A DNA stretch of 64,000 nt from Arthrobacter sp. ISL-48 (GTDB lineage Bacteria > Actinomycetota > Actinomycetes > Actinomycetales > Micrococcaceae), in assembly GCF_018613805.1 (NCBI RefSeq), contig NZ_JAGGPL010000020.1, positions 1 through 64,000 of the forward strand, read 5' to 3'. The position numbers and the translations under genes are program-made. Positions 1 through 10,244 of this stretch are shown here, piece by piece; positions within the stretch are counted from its first letter, which is position 1; each line of letters begins with the position of its first letter. The notes beneath the pieces were generated by a model. That model was not told where the DNA came from. It saw nothing but the letters and a program-made list of their open reading frames with translations, and searched no databases.

Positions 1-1
1 C

Positions 2-289
2 CCGGACACCCTGTACGTCACGGAACTCGTGGCGCCGGGCGTCGTGAACACCATGCCGGAGAAGACCCTGGACGCCACATTCGACCACGGCGTTATCACC
101 GGTGACACCGTCTCCGGGACGTATGCGGACGCCAACGCCACCCTGGACGCGCTTGACGCGCTCGGCATCTCCTACAACGATGTTGTGGCCATCCTCGAGT
201 CCGAGGGCCTGGACAAGTTCGTGGCCAGCTGGAAGGAACTGCTGGCCGACGTCGAAGGTGCCCTCGCTTCCGCACGGAAGGCTTCCTAG
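2..289 (+). CDS. tal: Transaldolase, C-terminal part (5' end outside window)
   Basis: Transaldolase moves a three-carbon dihydroxyacetone unit between sugar phosphates in the non-oxidative pentose phosphate pathway, in the cytoplasm. Only about 95 C-terminal residues are in the window. The open frame runs from the window edge and includes VNTMPEKTLDATFDHG, which is typical of the actinobacterial Tal C-terminus, followed by a helical tail ending in ASARKAS. The stop codon lies only six bases before the pgi start, so the two are almost certainly co-transcribed. The identification leans partly on the classic tal-pgi-zwf-opcA-pgl gene order. Confidence 0.93.
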   Translation, partial: PDTLYVTELVAPGVVNTMPEKTLDATFDHGVITGDTVSGTYADANATLDALDALGISYNDVVAILESEGLDKFVASWKELLADVEGALASARKAS

Positions 290-295
290 TCCACG

Positions 296-1930
296 ATGAG
301 CACTCTCAGCTACGACGCCACCGGCGCCGCCCAGCAGGCACTCGAGCAGCACCTGCCCGTCCTCGTCAAGGACCGCATTGCCACCCGGATCTTCGCGAAG
401 GACCATACGCTCTGGGGTCCCGATGCCGAGTCCGAGTCGGCTGTCCGCCTCGGCTGGGTGGAGGCGGCCACCGTCTCGCAGCAGCTAGTACCGGGAATCC
501 TTGAGCTCCGCGATGCCCTGCGGTCCGAGGGCGTCACCCGGATCGTGCTTTGCGGCATGGGTGGCTCCTCGCTGGCCCCCGAGGTCATCGCCGGCACCGC
601 TGGTGTCGAGCTGACTGTGCTCGACAGCACCGACCCAGACCAGGTCGCCGCTGCCCTTGCTGACCGGCTTGCCGAAACCGCCATCGTGGTTTCGTCCAAG
701 TCAGGTTCCACGCTGGAGACTGACTCTCAGCGCAGGATCTTCGAGCACGCCTTCAATGAGGCCGGACTCGACGCGAAGAGCCGGATCATCATTGTCACGG
801 ATCCAGGTTCCCCGCTCGACAAGGCGTCCCGCGAAGCCGGCTACCGTGCAGTCTTCAACGCAGACCCCAACGTGGGCGGCCGCTACTCGGCCCTCACCGC
901 CTTCGGCCTGGTCCCTTCGGGCCTGGCCGGCGTGGATATCCAGGCCTTCCTGGACGAGGCGGAGGAAGCGGCCGAGGTCCTGAACGACGACGCCCCCGAG
1001 AATATCGGGCTCGCCCTCGGAACGGCCCTCGGCGCAACGAATCCGCTGCGGAACAAGATCGTCATCGCGGAGGACGGTTCAGGGATCGTGGGCTTCGCGG
1101 ACTGGGCAGAACAGCTCATCGCGGAGTCCACCGGCAAGCTCGGCACCGGGGTGCTGCCCGTTGTCGCTGGACCCTCATCCCCGGAGGTCTCCTCCGGTGC
1201 CGACGACGTCCTGGTGGTTCGGCTGGTAGCCGCCGATGCCGACGTCGAACTCGGCGAAAACGAAGTTGCCATCGCTGGTGGCCTGGCCACGCAGATGATG
1301 GTGTGGGAGTTCGCCACGGCTGTCGCCGGGCGCCTGCTGGGCATCAACCCGTTTGACCAGCCGGATGTGGAGGCTGCCAAGGTCGCCGCCCGCGGCCTGC
1401 TGGACGCACAGCCCGAACCGACTCCCGCAGCGTTTGTCGACGGCGCCATCGAGGTACGCGGCGGTGGCTGGCTCGGCGATGCATCCACGGCTGAGGACGC
1501 GGTGAACGCCCTGCTGGAGACTCTCGCAGGGGACGGCTACCTCAGCGTCCAGGCGTACTTCGACCGGCTCGCCTTTGCCCAGCTGGAAGGCATCAGGGAT
1601 GAGCTGGCCGCGGTCAGCGGCCGTCCGGTCACCTTCGGCTGGGGCCCGCGCTTCCTGCATTCCACCGGCCAGTTCCACAAAGGCGGTCCGGCCATTGGGG
1701 TCTTCCTCCAGGTCACGGCCGCTCCCGCACACGACCTCGCGATTCCGGACCGTCCCTTCACCTTCGGGGAACTGATTTCCGCACAGGCGGCCGGTGATGC
1801 CCAGGTCCTGAGTGAGCACGGCCGTCCCGTGCTTCGTCTGCACCTGACCGACCGCGCCGCCGGCGTGGCACAGCTGCAGGGGATCATCGCAGCGCTTGCC
1901 ACCCGGTCAGCATCCGTCACCGAAAGCTAA
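296..1930 (+). CDS. pgi: Glucose-6-phosphate isomerase
   Basis: Interconverts glucose 6-phosphate and fructose 6-phosphate, linking glycolysis to the pentose phosphate genes around it. The 544-residue protein has the two-SIS-domain layout of the family: a phosphate-binding GGSSLAPE segment near residues 89-96 and SKSGST near 134-139. The C-terminal GWGPRFLHSTGQFHKGG segment resembles the actinobacterial Pgi type that also occurs fused to transaldolase. The ATG six bases after tal is the start that best fits the operon; the AAGG-type ribosome site before it lies in the end of tal. zwf follows after 15 bases. Confidence 0.93.
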   Translation: MSTLSYDATGAAQQALEQHLPVLVKDRIATRIFAKDHTLWGPDAESESAVRLGWVEAATVSQQLVPGILELRDALRSEGVTRIVLCGMGGSSLAPEVIAGTAGVELTVLDSTDPDQVAAALADRLAETAIVVSSKSGSTLETDSQRRIFEHAFNEAGLDAKSRIIIVTDPGSPLDKASREAGYRAVFNADPNVGGRYSALTAFGLVPSGLAGVDIQAFLDEAEEAAEVLNDDAPENIGLALGTALGATNPLRNKIVIAEDGSGIVGFADWAEQLIAESTGKLGTGVLPVVAGPSSPEVSSGADDVLVVRLVAADADVELGENEVAIAGGLATQMMVWEFATAVAGRLLGINPFDQPDVEAAKVAARGLLDAQPEPTPAAFVDGAIEVRGGGWLGDASTAEDAVNALLETLAGDGYLSVQAYFDRLAFAQLEGIRDELAAVSGRPVTFGWGPRFLHSTGQFHKGGPAIGVFLQVTAAPAHDLAIPDRPFTFGELISAQAAGDAQVLSEHGRPVLRLHLTDRAAGVAQLQGIIAALATRSASVTES

Positions 1931-1945
1931 GGCACAACAGCAACC

Positions 1946-3513
<1,568 letters not shown>

Positions 3514-3517
<4 letters not shown>

Positions 3518-4455
3518 TTGTAGACCTGCCGGACACCACCACCTCCCAGATTTCCAAGAAGATCATGTCCCTGCGCGAGCAGGGCGGCGTGATCGCGCTC
3601 GGCCGGGTACTGACCCTGGTGGTGGTTACCAAGTCCGGGCTGGAAGAGGAAGCCATCGAGGCAGCCAACGAGGCCAGCCGCGAGCACCCCTGCCGGATCA
3701 TCGTCCTGGCCGACGCCGGCGCAACGGCCCCGGACCGGCTGGACGCCCAGATCCGGGTCGGCGGCGACGCCGGGGCCTCCGAGGTCATCGTGCTGCGCGG
3801 CTACGGCGAGCTGTCCCACGAGAGCGAGTCCCTGGTCGCGGCACTGCTGCTCCCCGACGCACCGATCGTGGCCTGGTGGCCCCACGGAGCGCCTGAGAAC
3901 GCCTGCGAAACCTCGATCGGGCGGATCGCGCACCGCAGGATCACGGACTCCGCCAACGAGGCCGATCCCCAGGCCGCGCTCGAGAACATCCGCGCCACCT
4001 ACAGAGCCGGGGACACCGACCTCGCCTGGACCCGGCTGACCAACTGGCGGATCCAACTCGCGGCCGTCCTGGACCAGGTGGACCCCTCCCCCGTCACCGC
4101 CGTGGCCGTGGAAGGCGCCTCCGATTCACCCTCCACCATCCTGCTCGCGGCCTGGCTCACCCTGTCCCTGGACGCGCCGGTAACCATCGTCGCTGACCCC
4201 GCCGGCACCGGGATCCGCCGCGTACGGCTCACCCGGCCCGGCGGGGACGTGCAGCTGTTCCGCCCGGGACTGTCCGTCGCCGAACTCACCCAGCCAGGAC
4301 AACCCGCCCAGCGCATCTCCCTCCCACGCCGCAGCCTCAAAGACTGCCTCGCCGAAGAACTCCGCCGTCTGGACCCCGACGAGGTCTTCGGAGAAGTGAT
4401 TACTATTGGACTGCCACGTACCAATCTAAGGAGTGTCCGGCCCAGTGAGCGTTGA
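3514..4455 (+). CDS. opcA: Glucose-6-phosphate dehydrogenase assembly protein OpcA
   Basis: OpcA helps assemble or activate glucose-6-phosphate dehydrogenase in actinobacteria and cyanobacteria. It has no known catalytic residues. The 313-residue protein contains the family segments MSLREQGGVIALGRVLTLVV and PIVAWWPHGAP. The ATG overlaps the zwf stop by four bases, matching a role as partner of Zwf. The 3' end carries the AAGGAG ribosome site used by pgl, and its stop lies inside pgl, so zwf-opcA-pgl behave as one translationally linked unit. Confidence 0.95.
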
Positions 4456-5263
4456 CCCACGAGTAAGCATTCATCCTGATTCGTCCGTCCTGATGGCCGC
4501 CATCGCGGCCCGCCTCATCACCAAGCTGGTGGATGTGCAGGATAAATACGGGGAGGCCACGGTGGTGCTTACCGGCGGTACGGTCGGCATCGGCACGCTG
4601 AAGGCTGTTGCGGACTCTCCGGCGGCGCCGGCTGTGGAGTGGTCAAAAGTGAACTTCTGGTGGGGCGACGAAAGGTTCGTGCCCGCCAACGATCCGGACC
4701 GGAACACCGGGCAGGCGTTCGAAGCGCTGCTCTCGCACATCCCGGTGGATCCGGAGCGCATCCACCAGCCCGCGTCCTCGGATGATTTTGACACTCCGGA
4801 AGAGGCTGCAGACGACTACGCCCGCCGTCTGGGCGAGGCGGCCCAGGCAGAACATGCTGCGGACATGTCCGATGACCGGCCGGACAACCCGGGAATGCTT
4901 CCGCGGCTGGACGTCGTGTTGCTGGGCGTCGGCCCCGATGCCCACGTCGCGTCCCTGTTTCCCGAGCAGGGCGGGATCCGTGAAAAAGAGCGGATGGTAG
5001 TGGGGGTGCGCAATTCGCCCAAGCCGCCACCGCAGCGGATTTCACTGACACTGCCTGCCATCAATACTGCAGCCGAAGTCTGGATGGTGGTTGCCGGGGA
5101 GGATAAGGCCGGGGCTGTTGGCCTCGCGCTGGCCGGTGCGAACCCCGTCCAGGTGCCGGCAGCAGGTCCAAGCGGAACATCCCGCACTCTCTGGCTCATC
5201 GACGAAAACGCGGCCTCACGGGTCCCGCAGCAGCTCGTCCGGAAGGACGCCGCGGGCGCGTAA
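4445..5263 (+). CDS. pgl: 6-Phosphogluconolactonase
   Basis: Hydrolyses 6-phosphogluconolactone to 6-phosphogluconate, completing the step started by Zwf. The protein belongs to the glucosamine-6-phosphate isomerase/NagB-like fold, with WWGDERFVP and LLGVGPDAHVASLFPE as clear family motifs. An upstream GTG at 4433 keeps the frame open, but the GTG chosen here has AAGGAG eleven bases upstream and overlaps opcA by only 11 bases. This gives 272 residues. The gene converges on rbpA and the two coding regions overlap by 48 bases at their 3' ends. Confidence 0.93.
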   Translation: MSVDPRVSIHPDSSVLMAAIAARLITKLVDVQDKYGEATVVLTGGTVGIGTLKAVADSPAAPAVEWSKVNFWWGDERFVPANDPDRNTGQAFEALLSHIPVDPERIHQPASSDDFDTPEEAADDYARRLGEAAQAEHAADMSDDRPDNPGMLPRLDVVLLGVGPDAHVASLFPEQGGIREKERMVVGVRNSPKPPPQRISLTLPAINTAAEVWMVVAGEDKAGAVGLALAGANPVQVPAAGPSGTSRTLWLIDENAASRVPQQLVRKDAAGA

Positions 5264-5611
5264 CTTTTCCAGCGCTCCGGCCAGGACGTCCTCGGCGTCC
5301 TGGCCGGAGCGCCTTTCTTTGACGTATTCGAGATGGCTCTTGAAGCCCTCTTCCACAGGCTCGAGCAGCGCTGCCTCCTGACCGTCCCTGGACGCGGGAG
5401 TACCGCACCTGCGGCAATCCCAGACCAGCGGGATCTGGTTCTCCGGCAGCTTAAGAAAAACAGGCCGCGTCTCGTGTCCCCTGGCACACCAGTAGGAAAC
5501 ACGTATACGCGGCAGCCTCTCCCCCGGGAAATCGTCGGACTCGTTCCTGGGGCCGGCTCCTTCCGTGACACCCACACGGGTACCACGGAACCCTGACGCA
5601 CTACGTACCAT
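5216..5611 (-). CDS. rbpA: RNA polymerase-binding protein RbpA
   Basis: RbpA binds RNA polymerase and the principal sigma factor and stabilises open complexes; it occurs only in actinobacteria. The 131-residue protein has the zinc-ribbon-like core with CARGHE (Cys42, His46) and WDCRRCG (Cys66, Cys69), then a C-terminal sigma-interacting segment with SHLEYVKERRS. GGAG lies five bases before this ATG; a GTG six bases upstream would overlap that site, so the ATG is preferred. The 3' end runs 48 bases into pgl on the other strand. Confidence is high from the Cys pattern and length. Confidence 0.93.
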   Translation of the reverse strand: MVRSASGFRGTRVGVTEGAGPRNESDDFPGERLPRIRVSYWCARGHETRPVFLKLPENQIPLVWDCRRCGTPASRDGQEAALLEPVEEGFKSHLEYVKERRSGQDAEDVLAGALEKLRARGVLPDELLRDP

Positions 5612-5635
5612 CGGCACTCCTGCTGCTTAAACTGG

Positions 5636-5666
5636 ACTGTGGCTGTTGGGAGCCAACAGCCACAGT
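5636..5666 (-). terminator. Rho-independent-type hairpin after secG
   Basis: A perfect 14-bp inverted repeat (ACTGTGGCTGTTGG and its complement) with a 3-base loop lies between the secG stop and rbpA, both on the minus strand. It probably ends the gap-pgk-tpiA-secG transcript. The U-run after it is short, as is usual in GC-rich actinobacteria. Confidence 0.75.
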
Positions 5667-5719
5667 TTAGTTCGGAGTTTCCCTTCGCGGCAGTGCCGGC
5701 CCGGGATCAGTAGTAAGGG

Positions 5720-5977
5720 CTACGAGTCGCCCGCGCCTGTGAAGCGCATGATCAGGCCAAGGGCAATGATCACGATGCCCCACGTAACGCCGAGGATGAT
5801 GGTGAACCTGTTCAGGTTGCGCTCGGCGACACCGGATGAGCTCAGGCCCGAACTCATGCCGCCGCCGAACATGTCCGACAGGCCGCCGCCCCGTCCTTTG
5901 TGGAGGAGGATGAGCAGAGTCAGCAGAAGGCTGGTGATACCCAGGAGAATCTGCAGAATGACATGAAGAACGTCCAC
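5720..5977 (-). CDS. secG: Preprotein translocase subunit SecG
   Basis: Small membrane subunit of the SecYEG protein-export channel. The 85-residue protein has two predicted transmembrane segments, about residues 3-25 and 55-78, joined by the family's glycine-rich cytoplasmic loop HKGRGGGLSDMFGGG. The GTG start has GAAAGG five bases upstream. It is the last gene of the gap-pgk-tpiA-secG run, a gene order conserved in many actinobacteria, and is followed by a strong hairpin terminator. Confidence 0.95.
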   Translation of the reverse strand: MDVLHVILQILLGITSLLLTLLILLHKGRGGGLSDMFGGGMSSGLSSSGVAERNLNRFTIILGVTWGIVIIALGLIMRFTGAGDS

Positions 5978-6027
5978 GACGGCCTTTCAGAAGATTGGAA
6001 TTACGGGAGTCTTGCGCTGCGTCCGGA

Positions 6028-6843
6028 CTACTCCGTCAGCAGGTGACTCTCGAACCTGACAATACTAGCAAATTCGGCAGGGTCGAGGCTGGCCCCGCCC
6101 ACCAACGCGCCGTCGACGTCCCGCTGGTTCAAAATCGCGGCCACATTGTTGGCCTTGACAGAGCCTCCGTAGAGCAGCCGGATCTTCGTTGCGACATCGT
6201 CACCGAAGATGGTGGAGAGTTCGGTCCGGATGGCTGCGCACATCTCCTGGGCATCTTCCGGTCCCGCCACTTCGCCGGTACCGATGGCCCAGACGGGTTC
6301 GTAAGCAACAACGAGTTCGGCGGCCTGCTCCGGGGTGAGTCCAGCGACGTCTGCGCGGAGCTGCGCGAGGGTGTGGTCCACATGGGTTCCGGCCTGGCGG
6401 ATTTCCAGTCCTTCTCCAACGCAAAGCACCGGAGTCACGCCGTGCCTGTAGGCAGCCTTGACCTTGGCGTTGAGTACATCGTCGGCTTCGTGATGGACGG
6501 TGCGGCGTTCACTGTGCCCCACAAGCACGTACTTGCAGCCCAGCTTGCCGAGGAACTGGCCGGAAATGTCGCCAGTGTAGGCTCCGGAGTCGAACTGGGA
6601 CAGGTCCTGGCCACCATACGCGATGTCCAGTTCGTCGCCCTGGACCAGGGTCTGCACGCCCCGAAGGTCGGTGAAGGGAGGGAAGACTGCCACCTCGACC
6701 CGGTTGTAGTCGTGCTTGGCGTCGGACAGGGTCCAGGCCAGCTTCTGCAGGAGGGTGATGCCCTGGACGTGGTCCATGTTCATCTTCCAGTTGCCCGCGA
6801 TGAAGGGCGTGCGGTCAAAAGCGCCGTTCGTTGACGTAGTCAC
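6028..6843 (-). CDS. tpiA: Triosephosphate isomerase
   Basis: Interconverts dihydroxyacetone phosphate and glyceraldehyde 3-phosphate. All catalytic elements are present: Lys20 in GNWKMN, His110 in GHSERR and Glu182 in AYEPVWAIGTG, plus the phosphate-binding YGGSVKANN. The frame is open 18 codons further upstream, but that part would cover a strong hairpin, whereas this GTG has GGAG five bases before it. The product is 271 residues, a normal length. It lies between pgk and secG. Confidence 0.95.
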   Translation of the reverse strand: MTTSTNGAFDRTPFIAGNWKMNMDHVQGITLLQKLAWTLSDAKHDYNRVEVAVFPPFTDLRGVQTLVQGDELDIAYGGQDLSQFDSGAYTGDISGQFLGKLGCKYVLVGHSERRTVHHEADDVLNAKVKAAYRHGVTPVLCVGEGLEIRQAGTHVDHTLAQLRADVAGLTPEQAAELVVAYEPVWAIGTGEVAGPEDAQEMCAAIRTELSTIFGDDVATKIRLLYGGSVKANNVAAILNQRDVDGALVGGASLDPAEFASIVRFESHLLTE

Positions 6844-6873
6844 GTGTTCTCCAAAAGTATTTGATATATGTGC

Positions 6874-6907
6874 GGCCGGCAGGGCGCCCGCGGGCACCCT
6901 GCCGGCC
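6874..6907 (-). terminator. Hairpin between pgk and tpiA
   Basis: Arms GGCCGGCAGGG and CCCTGCCGGCC (11 bp, perfect) enclose a second small palindrome GCCCGCGGGC, so the RNA could form one long stem. It sits just after the pgk stop and before an A/T-rich stretch preceding tpiA. It may be a partial terminator, an intercistronic stabiliser, or the boundary before a separate tpiA promoter. Confidence 0.55.
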
Positions 6908-6929
6908 GGAGACTTTACAGTCCGGATAG

Positions 6930-8156
6930 CTAGCGGTCCAGGACGCTCAGTCCCGGAAGTTCCTTGCCTTCGAGATATTCGAGGCTGGCACCTCCGCCGG
7001 TGGAAATGTGGCCGAACTCGTCGTCCGCGAAACCCAGCGTCCGTACGGCGGCGGCTGAATCGCCGCCACCCACTACGGTGAAGGCGTCGGCCGCGGTGAG
7101 GGCCTGGGCCACTGCACGGGTGCCGGCGGAGAATGCTTCGAACTCGAAGACTCCCATGGGTCCGTTCCAGAACACGGTCTTGGCACCCTTGATCCGGTCT
7201 GCAAAGGCGGCCGCCGATTCGGGACCGATGTCCAGGCCGATGCCCGAGGCGCCGAAGCTGCTGCCCTCGATGTTGTCCGCCGCTACGGTTTCGTGGGCGG
7301 AGTCGGCAGCAAACTTCGCCGCCACCACGACGTCGGTGGGTACAACGAATTCCGTGCCGGCCGCTGCGGCGCGCTGCAGGTAGTCCTTGACCACCGGGAT
7401 CTGGTCCTCTTCGAGGAGGCTGCCGGCCACTTTATGGCCTTCTGCCGCCAGGAAGGTGAACAGCATGCCACCACCCACCAGAATGGTGTCTGCCTTGCCG
7501 ATGAGGTTGTCGATGACCGCCAGCTTGTCCGAGACCTTCGAGCCGCCGAGCACCACGACGTAAGGGCGCTGGGTGTCAGCCGTCAGCTTCCGGAGCACCT
7601 CCACTTCAGTGCGCACCAGGTCGCCCTGGTAGGACGGGAGCCGGGTGGCGACGTCGTAAACACTGGCGTGCTTGCGGTGGACGGCACCGAAGGCGTCATC
7701 CACGAAGGCACCGTTGCTGCCCGTCAGGGCCACGAGCTCATCGGCGAATTCGCCGCGCTGGGCGTCGTCCTTGCTGGTCTCGCGGGCGTCGAACCGTACG
7801 TTCTCCAGAACGAGCACCTCGCCGTCCTGGAGGGAAGCAGCGAGCTCCTTTCCGGAGCTGCCCACGGTGTCCCCGGCAAGGTGAACCTTGAAGCCGGCGA
7901 GTTCCGCCAGCCGTGAGACGGCCGGCTTCAGCGAGTATTTTTCCTCCGGTGCACCCTTGGGGCGTCCGAGGTGGGCTGTTACCAGCACGCGGGCACCGGC
8001 GTCCGTGAGCTTTCCCAGGACCGGAAGCGAGGCCTTGATGCGGCCGTCGTCAGTCACTGTAGAGCCGTCGAGCGGTACGTTCAGGTCACTTCTGACCAGA
8101 ACGTACCGCCCGCGGACACCTTCAGCGATCAGTTCGTTGAGGGTGTGAAATGTCAT
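6930..8156 (-). CDS. pgk: Phosphoglycerate kinase
   Basis: Makes ATP by transferring the acyl phosphate of 1,3-bisphosphoglycerate to ADP. The 408-residue protein shows the family N-terminal signature RSDLNVPLDG, the substrate-binding LGRPKG and the nucleotide-domain GGGDSAAAV near the C-terminus. The gene starts 10 bases after the gap stop with no convincing ribosome site. TAGGGT, which includes the gap stop codon, lies 7 bases before the ATG, so an internal leaderless promoter is possible in addition to read-through from gap. Confidence 0.96.
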   Translation of the reverse strand: MTFHTLNELIAEGVRGRYVLVRSDLNVPLDGSTVTDDGRIKASLPVLGKLTDAGARVLVTAHLGRPKGAPEEKYSLKPAVSRLAELAGFKVHLAGDTVGSSGKELAASLQDGEVLVLENVRFDARETSKDDAQRGEFADELVALTGSNGAFVDDAFGAVHRKHASVYDVATRLPSYQGDLVRTEVEVLRKLTADTQRPYVVVLGGSKVSDKLAVIDNLIGKADTILVGGGMLFTFLAAEGHKVAGSLLEEDQIPVVKDYLQRAAAAGTEFVVPTDVVVAAKFAADSAHETVAADNIEGSSFGASGIGLDIGPESAAAFADRIKGAKTVFWNGPMGVFEFEAFSAGTRAVAQALTAADAFTVVGGGDSAAAVRTLGFADDEFGHISTGGGASLEYLEGKELPGLSVLDR

Positions 8157-8163
8157 GTGTCTA

Positions 8164-8169
8164 ACCCTA
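8164..8169 (-). promoter_or_regulatory. Candidate internal -10 (TAGGGT) for leaderless pgk mRNA
   Basis: TAGGGT ends seven bases before the pgk ATG, and its first three bases are the gap stop codon. The same hexamer-to-start spacing is seen before many genes in this window. No Shine-Dalgarno sequence is visible for pgk. Unproven. Confidence 0.4.
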
Positions 8170-9177
8170 GCCCAGCTTGGATGCGACGAGCTCCGTCAGG
8201 TCCACCAGGCGGTTGGAGTAGCCCCATTCGTTGTCATACCAGGAAACAACCTTGACCTGGTTGCCGATGACCTTGGTCAGGCCGGAGTCGAAGATCGACG
8301 AGGCCGGGTCGCCCACGATGTCCGAGGAGACGATCGGTGCGTCTGTGTACGTGAGGATTCCCTGGAACTCGTCCGCTTCGGATGCCTTCTTGAGGGCGGC
8401 GTTGACTTCCTCCACGGTGGTCTCGCGTGAGACGGTCACCGTGAGGTCGGTGGCGGAGCCTGTGGGAACCGGAACGCGGATGGCGTAGCCGTCCAGCTTG
8501 CCCTTGAGCTCAGGCAGGACCAGGCCGATGGCCTTCGCAGCACCCGTGGAGGTGGGGACCATGTTGATGGCGGCAGCGCGGGCGCGGCGGAGGTCGTTGT
8601 GCGGGCCATCCTGGAGGTTCTGGTCCGCGGTGTAGGCATGGATAGTGGTCATCAGGCCGCGTTCGATGCCAAAGGTGTCGTTGATGACCTTGGCGAGCGG
8701 GCCGAGGCAGTTGGTGGTGCAGGATGCGTTGGAAATGATGTTGTGCGCTGCAGAGTCGTACAGTCCGTCGTTAACGCCCATCACGATGGTGATGTCCTCA
8801 TCGGAGGCGGGAGCCGAGATCAGGACCTTCTTGGCGCCTGCGTCGATGTGCTTCTGAGCGGCGGCGGCCTTGGTGAAGAAGCCAGTGGACTCGATGACGA
8901 TGTCAACGTTCAGGTCGGCCCAGGGAAGGTTGGCCGGATCGCGCTCGGCAAGAACCTTGATGATGTTGCCGTCAACAACGATGTTGCCATCCTTGACCTC
9001 AACAGTCTCTTTCAGGCGGCCGCCGACGGAGTCGTACTTGAGCAGGTGCGCCAGGGCCTCGGGGCTGGTGAGATCGTTGACGGCAACGATCTCTAGGTCG
9101 GCGCCCTGTGCGAGTGCTGCGCGGAAGTAGTTGCGGCCGATACGGCCAAAGCCGTTGATACCAATACGGGTCGTCAC
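8167..9177 (-). CDS. gap: Glyceraldehyde-3-phosphate dehydrogenase, type I
   Basis: Oxidises glyceraldehyde 3-phosphate to 1,3-bisphosphoglycerate with NAD. The 336-residue protein has the NAD-binding GINGFGRIGRN at its N-terminus, the catalytic Cys153 in NASCTTNCLGP, and the C-terminal SWYDNEWGYSNR. The GTG start is preceded by AGGAG about nine bases upstream. It is the first gene of the glycolytic operon; a candidate TTGGCT/TAAGTT promoter and a short structured leader lie upstream. Confidence 0.96.
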   Translation of the reverse strand: MTTRIGINGFGRIGRNYFRAALAQGADLEIVAVNDLTSPEALAHLLKYDSVGGRLKETVEVKDGNIVVDGNIIKVLAERDPANLPWADLNVDIVIESTGFFTKAAAAQKHIDAGAKKVLISAPASDEDITIVMGVNDGLYDSAAHNIISNASCTTNCLGPLAKVINDTFGIERGLMTTIHAYTADQNLQDGPHNDLRRARAAAINMVPTSTGAAKAIGLVLPELKGKLDGYAIRVPVPTGSATDLTVTVSRETTVEEVNAALKKASEADEFQGILTYTDAPIVSSDIVGDPASSIFDSGLTKVIGNQVKVVSWYDNEWGYSNRLVDLTELVASKLG

Positions 9178-9209
9178 TTTTTCAGTCTCCTTGGTGCTTG
9201 TAGAAGCAC

Positions 9210-9237
9210 AACTTAGTCGAGCAGGCGTTCAAGCCAA
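9210..9237 (-). promoter_or_regulatory. Candidate gap operon promoter
   Basis: On the minus strand TTGGCT and TAAGTT are separated by 16 bases, about 30 bases before the gap start. The segment between it and the AGGAG site can form a small hairpin (TGCTT-ctac-AAGCA). Confidence 0.5.
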
Positions 9238-9346
9238 CTAACAGATCCCGCACGCCATTGGGCAGAGATAATTACCAGATCGGAGGGCGACCAGCCACGT
9301 TGCTGAAGGCTAACCGCCTTCCGTGACCTATCTTACGTTTAACTGG

Positions 9347-9374
9347 GTCTGCCCCCGCAAGTGCGGGGGCAGAC
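9347..9374 (-). terminator. Terminator after sodA
   Basis: Perfect 12-bp arms (GTCTGCCCCCGC and complement) with a 4-base loop lie about 66 bases after the sodA stop and before the gap promoter region. This separates the sodA transcript from the glycolytic operon. Confidence 0.8.
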
Positions 9375-9440
9375 GGTCCACATTCCGGCCAAAATGCGGC
9401 TAAATGTGAAGTTTGTTACATTCGCGTGTACCGCAGATCA

Positions 9441-10067
9441 CTACGGCAGGGTGATGAGGGCCGTCGCGCCGGAGCGGGCAGCATCGAAGCGCTTGGCAAC
9501 ATCCGCCCAGTTGACGATGTTCCAGAACGCCTTGACGTAGTCGGCCTTGACGTTGACGTAATCCAGGTAGAAAGCGTGCTCCCACATGTCCAGCATCAGC
9601 AGCGGCGTAGTACCGAGCGCCACGTTCCCCTGCTGGTCGTAGAGCTGCTCGATGACCAGGTTGCCACCAATAGGCTCGTAGGCCAGGAAGCCCCAGCCGG
9701 ATCCCTGCAGGCCCAGGGCGGCGGCCGAGAACTGGGCGCGGAAAGCGTCAAACGAACCGAAAGCGTCGTCGATGGCCGCGGCCAGCTCACCCTCAGGCTT
9801 GTCGCCGCCGTCCGGGGACAGGTTGTTCCAGAACACGGAGTGGTTGACGTGGCCGCCGGTGTGGAACGCCAGGTCCTTGGACAGGCGGTTAATGTTGGCG
9901 AAGTCGCCCTTGTCACGTGCATCGGCCAGCTGGGCCAGGGCGTTGTTGGCGCCCGTTACGTAGGCTGCATGGTGCTTGCTGTGGTGCAGCTCCATGATCC
10001 GCGCCGAAATGTGCGGCTCAAGGGCTGCATAGTCGTAGTTGAGTTCTGGCAGTACGTACTCGGTCAC
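9441..10067 (-). CDS. sodA: Superoxide dismutase (Mn/Fe family)
   Basis: Converts superoxide to hydrogen peroxide and oxygen in the cytoplasm. The 208-residue protein has the four metal ligands of the Mn/Fe family: His28 in LHHSKHH, His76 in GGHVNHSVFW, and Asp160 and His164 in DMWEHAFYLDY. A TTG 12 bases upstream is open, but GGAGG lies five bases before this GTG. Metal preference cannot be read with certainty; Mn is plausible given the manganese-responsive terC elsewhere in the window. It stands alone between a terminator and whiA. Confidence 0.95.
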   Translation of the reverse strand: MTEYVLPELNYDYAALEPHISARIMELHHSKHHAAYVTGANNALAQLADARDKGDFANINRLSKDLAFHTGGHVNHSVFWNNLSPDGGDKPEGELAAAIDDAFGSFDAFRAQFSAAALGLQGSGWGFLAYEPIGGNLVIEQLYDQQGNVALGTTPLLMLDMWEHAFYLDYVNVKADYVKAFWNIVNWADVAKRFDAARSGATALITLP

Positions 10068-10244
10068 AAAATCCTCCAATATCGTGGACGGTCTGTCCGG
10101 TTGGTAACTCTCGGATTGTGCATCCGGATGACAGGCACCCGGAAGATTGCGGTGGCGGAAACACCGGCGGCCAGGCCGCTACTGGCGCATAACCAGCAGT
10201 CCGGGCCGGGTATTCCGTCACATGGTTTGATTCTAGGGGCGCTG

